This document shows, in pieces, positions 22,252 to 33,752 of a DNA stretch of 64,000 nucleotides. The DNA comes from Gnomoniopsis sp. IMI 355080. Lineage: Eukaryota > Ascomycota > Sordariomycetes > Diaporthales > Gnomoniaceae. The stretch is from the NCBI GenBank assembly GCA_027946555.1, contig JAPEVC010000078.1:62001-126000 (forward strand). The letters are read 5' to 3'. Within the stretch, counting starts at the first letter, position 1. Each line of letters begins with the position of its first letter. The notes beneath the pieces are model-generated. The model worked only from the letters and a program-made list of their open reading frames with translations, searched no databases and had not been told where the DNA came from. The position numbers were made by a program, and so were the translations under genes.

Positions 22252-23593
22252 CAACGTTGATAATGCCCAACCAGCGGTAAGAGAAAGAACAAACGACCAT
22301 GGACCGGTTCCTATGGGCTTGGCTCGCCTTTTCAACCTTGGCAGATGGCTCAGACGTCCAGACCTTTGTCATAGGTCTCATGTGAAATTACGACGAGGTC
22401 GAAACCGTGACCATAACTCAGATGCGACGAAGTCGACTCCGGAGTGCGACAAGTATTCCATCTTCGAATCGGTCCAGTCGTCGCAGCTTGCCTCGACAAA
22501 AAAGAGAAACGATTGCGATTTGCGGGTTAGTACGTTGTCCATGAAGAGCACGAAACAAGAATGCCGTCGGCTTGGCGAGGCCCGCGATGGTGGGCCTTCG
22601 GATGACTCTCCCCAAGTTTCGATGTTTGGACGATCCTCCAAGATTCCGGTACATTTTGCAGTAAAACTGGGCACACACCATATCCACGCTAACCAAATTG
22701 GAATATACTTAGCTTGCCCAAGTCTCCAGGCTGTGAGCAGCTATTATATGTATATAGGAGTAGAGGGTATTTGCAGTCTACATGGCCGAAATCGAATCCA
22801 CAGGCCGGACTTGGGGAATGACCAGTCGAGTCAAATAGGAACAAATTTTATAGCCATGATTGGTGCGTGTGAGCATCGGGAAACTAGCATTCCAAGGTTG
22901 ACTATCATGCAGACTTGGAGAAAGGACAGAAAATATGAGGGACAAAGCGTATTGCCAGGGCAATACTAGCTCAAGTCTGGGACAACTCAGGTTCTCAGAC
23001 TTCAGCAAAATTCATGTTTACTGCAGTCTGTGCTGGGATTTTTAAGCTTATAAACCCTACACTCCGAGCCAAATTAGACTTAAAATCTGGCGACGTACTG
23101 TGTATGGTCGCAGTCAATAAAGGCTCAGATGACGCCTCGTAGGGCCAAGTGCAATGGCTGCCCAGATTGAACAAATGCTTCCAGGTACAGACGGGGATCG
23201 AATGATCCGCCGTGGACCTTCGTGTCCCCGATTTTGCTGAAGCACGGGGATGCTCTTGACACATCAGGTGTAAAATTAAACCGCTTTTACAGTGCATTAT
23301 GTCCAACAGGACACTATTTTCTGGCGAAATGTGATATTTCCTCGTTGCTCATTAATCTGTGTAAGAGTGATGAGGCCAACACTGAGCTCCCAGAGGTAGC
23401 CATCGTGAAAGCAGCGAAGCTTCATTCGACGTCTCAACCAGAGCTTTTCTGAGACCGCAACCATTTAAATTGGTGGCTATACACGTGCAAGTAAATTCGA
23501 ATCCCAATCTCTTACTGGATACACAATACTTCCCCACCAAGCTGTCCTCTTGCGCTTCAAAGACAACATAAATACTTAAGCATTTCGTGAGGA
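22252..23593. other. intergenic, 1.3 kb
   Basis: No gene is supported between the repeat precursor promoter and the GMC oxidoreductase stop. Frames on both strands lack family patterns. Confidence 0.5.
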
Positions 23594-25587
23594 CTATGAC
23601 TTCTGAGTGATTCCAAGCTCCCTCGTAATGATATCCGCGGCTTTCTCTCCGATCATGAGTGCGGTATTGTTCGTATTCGCACCAACGTTCTCAGGCGGGA
23701 TGCTGAGGTCGGCGACCTTCAAGCCTGTCACGCCATAGACATTCAAACTGGGATCCACCACACCTTTCTCTTCTCTCGACGCCATCTTGGCCGTCCCCAG
23801 AGAATGCCAGGTTGTGCCAACGATCTCCCGAACAGATTCTTCGATGGCTGCATCATCTTCAGGCGTATACTGAATGCGGGGTGCATCAGGCGCGACTGGG
23901 CCATCTGCCACTGGTTGTACGGCCGCCTTGGAATCGGGAGGAAAGCGAGGGTGACCTGAGGGTAACTCTCCCCGGTAGATGCCCATGCGGCGGAAGATCT
24001 CGCGGGAGATCTTGTATGCCCATACATGCTTCTTGATATCGACATCGCCTGGGTCAGTCAGGTATCCCACGTTGAAGTCGATCGGGTCCGACAGGTCCGG
24101 GCCAGTGATGTGAATATGACCGCGTGAGTACGGGTAGGCTGTCCAATTGGCGATGGAGACATACTCGGCATCGTCGGGCAAGGCTTTATGGTCTGCAAGG
24201 TATCTGTTGGGTGTGAGTCATAAGGATATTCAAGGGCATCGGAGCTCTATGCACTTACACAAGGTACAGAGCAATGATCATCAGAGGCCTGTTGGCATTA
24301 TTTTTGAAATCTCTGTCCCAAGCCGCCTTGAACGCGGGTCCGAGGGCAGCCACCTCCTCCTCAGTGGGCCGAAATTTACCCGAGGCATCCATGGAATTCC
24401 ATCCCAGGAGCGGGTGGTTCTTTTTGACCATATCCTCCAACTGGAATCGGCCATTGGCGAACCCGTTGATCGTGGTATCTGGAGTCAGGCTTGTGCGGTA
24501 GCTCCAGAGCGATAGGTGATGATCTTGGTAATCGTTGCCCACGCCTGGCAGGTCTGCAATAATTGGCACTCCAGCGCGGTCAAGGATGCTCTTACTGCCG
24601 ATACCTGATCTTTCCAGAATCAGAGGGCTACCGTTGGCGCCAGAAGACAGCACCACAAGCTTCCGGGCTCCAACGGTCTGCACGCCAGCGCCGGACTTGT
24701 TGTACTTTGCATTTGGCTGGTATTCGACCCCGACAGCGCGCTTGTTCTCATCGAACAAAATGCGTACAGTTTGGTTCTCGACAAGTACGTGGAGATTGGG
24801 ATAATTGCCACTCTGTAGTTTGGGATGGATGTACCGGTGTGCAGCATCCTGCCGTCGCCCGTCCGGACCAACGTAGCGAAGCCACCGCTCGACTCCATTA
24901 TTGTTGTCCAGGTTCTGGAGGTCCTTTAGTTCTTGATATCCAATCATCGCGGCGGCATTAATAAAGTCATCTTCGGCTTGCTTGGCCCTGAAAGTGCCGC
25001 TGGAAATGTTGATGGGACCGTCGGCTCCATGATGCTCAGCATCACCCCGGCCATGATAGGTCTCGAACTGCGCTCTCATATCAGCCGTTGATTGACCATA
25101 AATTTGGCATAAGAAGAACATACTTTTTTCAAGAAAGGCCATAATTCGTCCGCAGACCAACCTGGGGCGTTCCAAGAGTTGAAGTCAGATCGCTGCGCAC
25201 GAGTGTATACCATCCAGTTGATGGACGAGCCACCGCCTAAGACACCACCCGATGGCACGATGGGGTTGCGATTTGCGAGCTGGGGTGCCTTGTTGCCCTG
25301 CCAGAAGAGAGCTGTAGTGCTCTTGTCATCCAGGTTCGTCGGGAACAGAGCGGGATGGATGACCTGAGGCAGCTGATAATTGTTGCGGCCCTGTTCGAGG
25401 AGGAGGATGGACATCTGCGGGTCCGCCTCCGCCAACCGAGCCGCAACCACGCAGCCTGCACTTCCTCCTAGAACGAATCATCAGCTGGAAGCAACTCATT
25501 ACAATGTTTGAGCAGAGATCACTGACCTCCTGAGACGATTACGTCAACCTCATGGAGGTTGTCTGGGAGTTCGTTGTACAACGGCAT
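23594..25587 (-). CDS. GMC oxidoreductase, alcohol-oxidase-like
   Basis: Four exons, complement(join(23594..24203,24259..25067,25124..25467,25527..25587)), give 607 residues with the ATG at 25587. All three introns are 55-59 bases. The FAD-binding motif GGGSAG is split by intron 1 near residue 21. GMC signature 1 reads GGVLGGGSSINWM and signature 2 GANGSPLILERSGIGS. The catalytic base is His538 in TWHSLGTAKM, and the partner residue is Asn in GANTNNTAL, the His/Asn pair of alcohol (methanol) oxidases rather than His/His. FETYHGRGD and NNNGVERW blocks also resemble that branch. It should oxidise a primary alcohol with FAD and O2, giving H2O2. The C-terminus (ITQKS) is not a clear peroxisomal signal, and no secretion signal is seen. 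Confidence 0.9.
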
Positions 25588-28500
25588 GATATCCAAGTTC
25601 TCTATCAAAATCGGTCTGAAAGCGTTGTCAGTATTTTCTGTGAATTCGATGTAAATCACCGAGTATTACTTCAACAGATACGCCATTGAGACCTTTATAG
25701 TCGCATCAAGTCCTCCCCTCCTCCCCTCATTTTGACAAGGCGAACTACACTTGGTTAAACCTTAGGTGTCTTTCAAAACTCATCCTTCTGTGCGGAGATC
25801 TTACGGATTTCCACAATAGGACAAGCGTTGGAGGCTTCTATCACGGTGCCATGATGTTGGCAGCGTCATGGCTGCAATGAAGGTTTCACGACATTTGCCG
25901 ACGGCTATGGTTCGAACTAGAGACGCATATAACGACCTGCATGGTACCAGTAGCACTCGTTACCCCAGATTTTCCCCAGGTTTTCCAGTCAGATTTAGAT
26001 TGGATCCTGGGACTCGTGCAGATCTCCCCGCGTTCCCAGGTCCGGCATGCGTGTTTTCGAACCGAAGAGACGTCGCAGATGCAACCTGCCAATCTTGCAT
26101 GCTCATCCGACTGGTCGGTACCAAAGGCTCAAGGATTTAGTATTCTGCCTCTAACTTTCGTTATTCGGGATGCCGATGAGGGCGTTCGTCGGGCTTGGCA
26201 GCAAGTGTTCACGAACTCGGTCCTTCTCCTATTCACTGGCTGTGCTATTAATTGCCTAGGTGGCCAGTACGAGGTCCTTCGTCGCAAGCACTTCATCACC
26301 AAGACTGGTTATATCAAGGGTCGTACAACGATGAACTTCGCAGATTGTACTTGATTACAGCGCGGGGTAGCATCGTCGCATGAATATCTCTAGCATCGCC
26401 GTGTTCCACCACAATCAACCTCAGCCTACTAAGTACTAAGGCGATTTCCTGCTAGCCATCCACCCGATCCATGCGCTTATATGGATGTCGATATTGCATG
26501 ATTACGAGAAGTACACGTGTCTTCAAGAATATACCAGCGTCTAATAGGGCTTTTGTGGGGAAGGACGATGATTCAGAAGTAACAGACTCCAGGGCCAGTC
26601 GGGCCTGCCGCACTCAGCCCAACGAGCATTTTGATGTACAAAGTAATTATGAATATTGACTCCCTTGTCTTATCCACCAGTGAGGGTTGGATTTGTTATA
26701 GAGCGGGTTTCCACGAAGACGAGGTGATCGATGGAGGACGATGTGACATGAGAACAATTTACCTAGGTGGACAGTAAATTCACACTATGTACTTGTAGTA
26801 CACTGACTTTACAGGGCTGGGACTAAATTCGATAAAGTCAGATTTTGGCATTGTATGTGTCTTTTCTCAATGCCACCGAAGAGGGCGAATTCCGTCGAGG
26901 CATTTGACGAAGTGATGTTCTTGGTCCAACAAACCCTGGACTAGATTCCGCTAGTCTAGAAAGTTCCACGAGAGCGCTTACTTGGACCACTGAGAAATAG
27001 GCTGAAGGAAACAGTGTTCGTGGTCTCATTTTGCATCAGAGCGCAAGGGACATTTGCGAATTTCCTGGGCTGCGGTCGCGGTGACCGGACTGATGTTCGA
27101 CATTGCACGGAAGTCCTTTGTGAGGGCTACTGCATTCGAGGGCAGTTTAACCATCATCAAGCCCTAGGCTCTGTGCAATTGATACGCGATTTGTTGTGGT
27201 TATGCATGGACACATACCCGAAAGAAATTCCATCGGTAATGTAGCCTACGCAGTCTCGCTTTGCTCATTCCTCCTTCAACTCGATGCGTCCTTGCACTGC
27301 CATATGGTATACTCCCAGTTGAAAGCTGCTAGACTTTAATCAGTCACCTGGGAAAATAAACAGCTTCAGGGCTGTGGTTGGTAGAAATGTTGTCGAGTAT
27401 ATGATTTTGTCGTGGAGGCTGAAAACTGAAGGAGGTCGATGGGACCACATCGCTCAACTATTTCCTTATTCATTGGGCTGATACAAGTGTACCTGCACAT
27501 ACATGTTGAACATAATTTTGTTCTGATCAAAAGTGGATGTCTTAAGCGGTATGAGCCCGAAGAGCTCCATTTGTTGCCATACGGGATGGAACCAGGACTC
27601 ACGAGTGACGACGGTGTGATATGCTCGGGGCTCAGACATCATTTGGTTGTGGCGCCCAAGAATAATAGAAGTTTCAAGGATCTATTTTCAATACTTCATC
27701 GCCAGGATTCCACGCAAGCTTACTGTGCCATTACATACTCGTTACCGATCACAGCTAACTCAAAAACGGTCGGGCACGTTGAAAAACCCAGAAGCCCTAA
27801 TCATATTGTGGATAGTTTAGGTGTATCATCAAGTCTGAAGCCCCTTCATGCATATAGTCATAATGGATGAGAACATTCATCTAGAGAAGTAATAGATTGC
27901 ATCCCCGAGACTCCCAAAATTATATTCAGCCCTGCCATGAGGTTGAGACAATGTGGTGGTGGACCACAGCCTTCCGTGGCACAGGAACTGGTCCAATCCT
28001 GAGGGTATTCTGTAGCTGACTTATTAGTAGCATTATTTGAAATACTAGCTATCACTGTTTTACACCCAGGGTAAAGTTCCGGTCCTTAATATATGATGCG
28101 AAGCAGAGATCAAATCACAGTCTTCTCGAATTCCATTCACGCGAACTGCAAATAGCCTCATATTTTGCCGCCCCTGCCTAACCCTCTTCGTGCTGAATGT
28201 TATACATATACCTGAGCGGGGCGGGGCGACTAAAGAATCTTGAGGAGAAGTGCCAGACTCCAAAATCCTATGAGCCATTATTCGTGGCGAAGGACGACTA
28301 GACCCTACCCTAGCAACCAAGACCGCATTGACCATCCGGACTTGTTAGGTGAGTGAAAATGGACTAGTGACCTGTAGACTGGATTCGCAAATTTTTGTTT
28401 TCCCCTCGTAACTTGCCTATCGATGACTCCAATCCAATAGCAGATTCTGTCTACGGGGCTTGACAATGTTGAGACCTATGGAGCTCAGTCCGCATCAGGG

Positions 28501-29747
28501 TGCCGGTGTTTGATCAGCGTTGAAAGAGAATAGCACAGATTAGCGACTCATATGTTGCATCAAGATATTTATGTACCTAGGTGAAAAGTTTGGGTCTTGT
28601 GGTGCTTGGGTCTTGATCATGTAATTATGTTCTTCCAAGGTTGTTTCTTCGATCCCCTGCTCGCCACCTGAGGCGTAGTCTTTACTACCTACCTATGGAG
28701 GTATTGACATGCAAGTATGTAACGTCATCGGTCTGAACTTCGTGATAGAACACACAAATAATCGTCATGAGGCCTCGCCCGATCACTGTTGTTGTCGTTG
28801 GTCTGAAAACCTTCGCCACTTGGGCAGTCTGGATCAGAAAGTAGGTACTAATCTTGTCCAGCCGAAAGTTTAGCGTCGTCAATCTCCCATTCTTATTAGT
28901 GCGATTGGATGTCATTTGTCGAAACCCTCAGACGAACGTGGGAGATCAGCGCTGGGATTCAGAAAATCCTCCGAGCCGCGCAGATTATTTATTACGCGCA
29001 CGAAAAGTAACTCCCCTCCTGCGTTGACGCCGTTGTCTGATGTTGTGACACTCGGTAACGCTTCGCTACATGTAGGACCCACATTCGTGCTGAAACAGAA
29101 CCCCTGGCGCTGCGCCATCAACGGTCTCACGCCCCCAAGACGTCGCCTAGACCCGTAAGCTTGTTCGACATGATTCGTCCCAAGTGGTTTACGCGCTTGT
29201 TCGGGAGTGTCGTCAGTCTGAACGTCCAAATTTAGACGCTCTTGTGTTTAACGGGATGAGTCTCCTCGCCAGTCCAGACACTAGACGGGATGTCACGTAA
29301 GAGCCAGGGAGCTGGGTCTCACAGCCCTGCTCTATGACTATTCGTCTGAACATTGTGCTTCTCGCAGACGCGTGTACCTTGGTGCCGGACTCCAGCCCTG
29401 AAGCAATGTGTGGTAGCACAGTTTTTTTGCGTTGTGAAGATCAGGAACGTTCAAAAACAAACCACCCGCACCGACCTTGAGTCGGCGATGCTGCCTTTTG
29501 ACCTCCTGCTTTCTCTCATACACATTTTATTTTGTAAATAATTTGTCATATTTTTAATTTTTCGGAGCCGGACTTCACTTACAATTCGATGAGGCAGGAC
29601 ACAAGCTGAAGTCCTTATTAATCCTCTTCTCCGATTATCGTGGCCGATCCAGAGGTCAAGTCTCAACATTTCCGGGCTGGGCTTCATAATTACTACCACA
29701 CGACACTCAACCGGATTGACATCGACCTCACACACTTCCTCGCCGTC
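25588..29747. other. gene-poor stretch, 4.2 kb
   Basis: I could not build any spliced gene here. The longest ATG frames (25941..26354 and 27439..27870) show no domain. ACCTAGGT palindromes occur at 26761 and 28575. No transposase frame, long terminal repeat or tRNA is recognised. Confidence 0.5.
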
Positions 29748-30260
29748 ATGTCAATATGCCTACTGCCAGTTCAAAGCCTGACTACCACATTACATATATT
29801 ATTACTTTCACAAATCAGCCTGGTCTTAGCTCTACCAACCAATAATGACCGCCGTGCTGTGGGCATCGACCCGCGAGCCATCGCCACACCAGACCTGTCC
29901 GGTTCGGTGGGCAAAATCGGCGGCGCCGTCTTCGGACTCATAGTCCTTTCGCTGGGCTTTGGGCTTGGAGCCGCAACGATTGCGATCCTTGGGTCGGTAG
30001 AATGGAGGGAATTCCGTGACAGGAAGAAGCCAAAGGTCCCACCCAAAGAAGGAATTGCGATGGCGCCAAAGCAGGCGGACGAGGAGAAGAGTGTTGACCG
30101 AGCAGAGACTGGGCTAAGTGAGAGTACGGTGGATGATAAGGAGAAGCAACACGAAGACCCAGCGCGCCGAAAACGCTCACGGTTAACCTTAAATTCTTTC
30201 ATGCCCATAGACTTCGGTGACCTGAGACCCGGGTGGTTGACAGATACCAATAAAAAATAA
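29748..30260 (+). CDS. small single-pass membrane protein, unknown
   Basis: A single exon of 170 residues from the first in-frame ATG. Residues ~10-30 form a signal-peptide-like hydrophobic stretch ending LALP. A second hydrophobic segment (about 55-82) is rich in glycine (GKIGGAVFG, GFGLGAA), suggesting tight helix packing. The C-terminal ~85 residues are strongly charged with Lys-, Glu- and Arg-rich runs (RDRKKPK, RRKRSR). The plan suits a type I membrane protein with a short lumenal part and a basic cytosolic tail. I recognise no family. The TTG-led extension further upstream is not used. Confidence 0.55.
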   Translation: MSICLLPVQSLTTTLHILLLSQISLVLALPTNNDRRAVGIDPRAIATPDLSGSVGKIGGAVFGLIVLSLGFGLGAATIAILGSVEWREFRDRKKPKVPPKEGIAMAPKQADEEKSVDRAETGLSESTVDDKEKQHEDPARRKRSRLTLNSFMPIDFGDLRPGWLTDTNKK

Positions 30261-30675
30261 TACAAACACGCAGTACTACGCCCCAGATGTCATTCGATCA
30301 CCGTCAAAGAGATGAAAGGCAAGAATTTTCAAAGACTGGAACTTATAAGTTATAGGGAGTTCGGATATGTTTCAGCACATAGAAATTTGACACCCCCCCC
30401 CCATCGGTAAAGGGGCAACAATACACACCAAAACGAGCCTTTAACCTGAAAGAGCAGCGCATGAAGCAGGAGTATTAACGGAGGTCGAAAAGATAAAGGC
30501 CTATATTGTATTTGAGTCAGTAGAAAACGATGATGGGACCAAAGGAAAGCTTCTCTCCGGCGCTGCGCCGCAGGGCCTGTCAGGTGCGGGGATGCGACAT
30601 GTGTGTCTCTCGAGCATACGTTTGCAGCAACAAACTTCAAGTCACCGTAGTACGAACTAATACTTTCAGCACAAG
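30261..30675. other. intergenic, 0.4 kb
   Basis: This is promoter space for the GNAT gene. A run of ten C lies at 30393-30402. No gene is seen. Confidence 0.5.
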
Positions 30676-31404
30676 ATGACTCCTCCCTCTATCTCACTCC
30701 TGCCGGTTGAGGTCTTGGACGCGGAACCCATCATACGGGACATCGATTTCCCAGCCCACCTGAATGGTCCCCTTTTCCGTACCATGTTTCCTACCTATGA
30801 CACCATGGCCCTCGCAGAAAGGGACGAGACGATGCAATGGTACATCGACATGCTAGAAGAGACACTGGCAGACCCCAAGGACGAGGTTTTTCTAAAGGCA
30901 TGTCGCACGAACCCAGGAGACACGAATGAGGATGGTGTCATAGCGGGCTTTTGCGGGTGGGAGGTAATCGACCGAGCCCATCATAGAGCAAAGAATCCAG
31001 AACCTGCGGAGAGCATCGCAAAGCAAACGGCGCTGGAGAGCCACGCAGGACACCAAACTAAGAGGCAACAAAAAGGCCTTCCCGAGATACTTGTTGTTGA
31101 TGCTTGGATGAGGCTCTCCGACAATCTGAGAAGGGAACGCCAAAGAGTGTTGGGAAATCTAGACAACGTTTGCCGCCTGACTTGTATGTCTGTTCACCCA
31201 GACCTTCAGCGGTTGGGGATTGGGTCCATAATGATGCAGCGAATTTGCAACGAGACAGATGCTTGTCAAGGTCGTTATGCTTATGTCCTCGCGGCGCCCG
31301 AGGGTGTACAATTATACTTGAGATTTGGGTTCGAGGCGATTGGAAAGGTTGAGACGATCCATGGCAATATTATCAGTATGTTGCGGCCAGCTCGTTCCCA
31401 CTGA
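30676..31404 (+). CDS. GNAT-family N-acetyltransferase
   Basis: A single exon of 242 residues. The acetyl-CoA binding motif A lies near 166-190: CRLTCMSVHPDLQ then QRLGIGS (178-184), matching the Q/R-x-x-G-x-G/A loop. A later YLRFGF segment fits the GNAT motif B helix. The middle part (about 100-165) is a long polar insertion common in fungal GNAT proteins of unknown substrate. The enzyme should move acetyl from acetyl-CoA to an amine; the acceptor cannot be read from sequence. ATG context is ACAAGATGAC. Confidence 0.85.
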   Translation: MTPPSISLLPVEVLDAEPIIRDIDFPAHLNGPLFRTMFPTYDTMALAERDETMQWYIDMLEETLADPKDEVFLKACRTNPGDTNEDGVIAGFCGWEVIDRAHHRAKNPEPAESIAKQTALESHAGHQTKRQQKGLPEILVVDAWMRLSDNLRRERQRVLGNLDNVCRLTCMSVHPDLQRLGIGSIMMQRICNETDACQGRYAYVLAAPEGVQLYLRFGFEAIGKVETIHGNIISMLRPARSH

Positions 31405-31940
31405 ATCAAGGTGGCTTGATCGTTCTGTGTTACTTCACACTTATAGTCCGTGGCCTGCGAGATGAGTATCTTATTGAGAGGCAGGGCGTGAGTGCCTATC
31501 TGCGCTGCACAGCCTGGACGGTTAACAAAGACATTTAGTCCTGAAAGCATTTTGGAAGTGAGGATTGTTTTTATAGACGAAAAATTGAAAGAACGGACAC
31601 ATATCCATGATTTAAAACAGGGTTCGCATAACTCTGAGCGCATGCCAGCCTGATGGCTGCAGGTGCGGCTACCAACCTGGCACCCCAAAGGCAACTGAGC
31701 AATGATGAACACAAAAAAGATCCTCTGGCCTAAGGAAGCGGCATGTGCTAGTAATCAGAATAAGACAGAAGTCGACAAGGCGATTCTTCATATTGCATTT
31801 CATTTAGGAGAGGGTTGGAATAAAAGACAAGCAACTTGGAAAGCTCCCGTCTATACTCGTCAAATATACTTAGCGAGGTTTAGCCAAGCGACATGATTTT
31901 CCTTCGAGACCGAGCAAAGTGACCTCAACTTGAAGGGTGT
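31405..31940. other. intergenic, 0.5 kb
   Basis: This stretch lies between the convergent 3' ends of the GNAT gene and the membrane-protein gene. No gene or structured RNA is recognised. Confidence 0.5.
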
Positions 31941-32795
31941 TCAATTCTTTGGTAGCGTATGCTTATATAGGATGAACGAGCTGGAAATGTATGTCAAAGC
32001 AGCGAATGATCCTGCCAATACTGTGATGCTGACAACCTTGGAGCAATACTTGTCAGAATCATATGGCAGATCGAAAGGATAAATTAGGTTCCAGCTGACC
32101 TTTATATCATAACCTGACCACGGCGACTGCAGGTTCGAAAAGATCAAGAACACAAGTCCAATGACAAATAGAAACACGCCTACGTTCAGAAGCATGATAG
32201 GCGCTTGCCATACAAACAATTGACTCGGCCGGATTCGCGTACGATCACCAGCCAACAAATTAAGTATTCTCTGGCAACGATCTTGGTAGCAATATAGTCG
32301 ATTCAGAGCCAGGGACTGTTGTGTGGCGAGGCAGATCGAGGCCAAGTCCATTATGAGGCTGCCATACCATAGCCCCTTGGTCGCCCAGTGCAGGTTATCG
32401 AGACTTTGCCAGGAGAAAGACGCGCTGACCACACCGGCGAGAAGACCGCACTGTTAAAACTATGATGAGCAATTCAACTGTTTGTTCATCGTTGAAGAGA
32501 TGCAGTGGGGAGGGGGGTTTCGGTTGGAATTCTTTACTGTGATGCCGACGAAGGAGTGTTCTGCCAACTTTCTGTCAGCCCATGATAATATGAGCTCTTC
32601 AGTCACTTTCATGCTTGTTGTTGTCGATGATGAATGAGGTGCACTGGGATCCTCAGCTGATCGTCGTATATTGAGGATATCTGCGATTGGCTCCGATGTG
32701 ACTCGCCAGGGCACGGATATGATTTTGTAGAATATTGTCGCCCCTTCGATGAAAATATCCCAGCCAGAACCCATAAAACTGAGTGCAGCCTCCAT
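31941..32795 (-). CDS. multi-span membrane protein, unknown
   Basis: Two exons, complement(join(31941..32450,32538..32795)), give 255 residues with the ATG at 32795. The 87-base intron (GTAAAG...ACAG) joins GIT to CGLLAG in frame. The N-terminal ~85 residues are mixed polar. Hydrophobic segments then appear near 87-97, 112-130, 158-183 and 225-248. Distinct blocks include SFSWQSLDNLHWATKGLW and QAPIMLLNVGVFLFVIGL. I associate this look with fungal multi-span proteins of unknown function but cannot name the family. It diverges from the LRAT-like gene, starts 958 bases apart. Confidence 0.62.
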
Positions 32796-33752
32796 TTTGA
32801 GGCCTGGAAATGGAAAGCTGCACGCTACGTCCAAGGGTGCAGGGGCGCAAAAATTCCGCCTTTGGGGGGGGGTCGGAGAAGAGTACCCGAACGATGGGGA
32901 GCAAGTCCAGAGCTGTTGGGTCACTGACCGGCCTCGAGAATGAATGCGAACATGAGACCCTTCCTGGTGTTGATTGAAGGATTTTCAATCAGTCTCGCTC
33001 ACCTTAAGATACACATCAATGCCAGCTATGGGGGCTATTCGATACTCCAAGCGCTAGAGCTGGTAATCAGGTACGAAGCAACGGAAGGCAGACAGACAAC
33101 ATCAAATGGACCATGAAAAACCTACACTTTGTCAAAATTGGCTCCCTCCCAGATCTGCAACCCTTCTGGCATGTTATTGGCGTGCCCGAGGTCCACCTGG
33201 GATCTCTCCGTCGAACCGCCCGGTCTGTCGTGGCACCTGTAGGTGCTCAAGCGCCCACTGCCCCAACGCGAACACCGCCTCTTTGGGGGAGCGAAGCGAT
33301 TTGAGACTTGCTTTTGCAAAAGTGGCTATGAAGTGGCGTTTAGGCCGGGGTGGTCATTGACCAACCAATATCAGTCGAAGACACCGTCTTGTCAAATAAT
33401 GAAACGTCTTGGGCAGTGAGGCTTACACCGGTCACAAATCAATTCCAGCCGTAACAGCGAACTGCGTATTGGCTTTGGGGCGCAAGGCGTGAATTGCTCA
33501 GAGGAGGCCTAACTCGATGCATCTGTGGCTTTCAAGTACCTAGATACCTTAGGCAGGTAAGTACTAAGGTACCTACCTGAACAGTCTCGATCTTACATAA
33601 AACTCAATTCCGAACGGTTTCAATCCTGGGCGCTGTTCTCTGAACTTGGTTTGTGTTCCTCATTTACCAGCTGGTTCGGACCTTTTTCCATCGACATCAA
33701 TCTACGAACGCCGTCAACTTGCCTTCACGCTTTCAATTTCAGAACACATCTT
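32796..33752. promoter_or_regulatory. divergent promoter region with TACC/GGTA repeats
   Basis: This space lies between the divergent starts of two membrane-protein genes. It contains a run of nine G at 32864-32872 and a dense GTACC/GGTA patch at about 33536-33580. No TATA box is convincing. Confidence 0.45.
33536..33580. repeat. TACCTAG/GGTA low-complexity patch
   Basis: Alternating GTACCTAG, TACCTTAGG, CAGGTAAG and GGTACCTACC elements form overlapping imperfect palindromes. It belongs to the dispersed TACCTAGGTA-type motif seen in other intergenic parts of this window. Confidence 0.6.

Noticed and set aside
25941..26354. 137-codon ATG frame
   Set aside because: No domain, no splice partners, and composition like random intergenic sequence.
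27439..27870. 143-codon frame
   Set aside because: No family pattern or supporting exon, and a similar-sized frame overlaps on the other strand.
28928..29349. Possible MITE bounded by 9-bp inverted repeats TCAGACGAA/TTCGTCTGA
   Set aside because: Nine-base inverted repeats about 400 bases apart are expected by chance in a window this size. No target-site duplication is visible.
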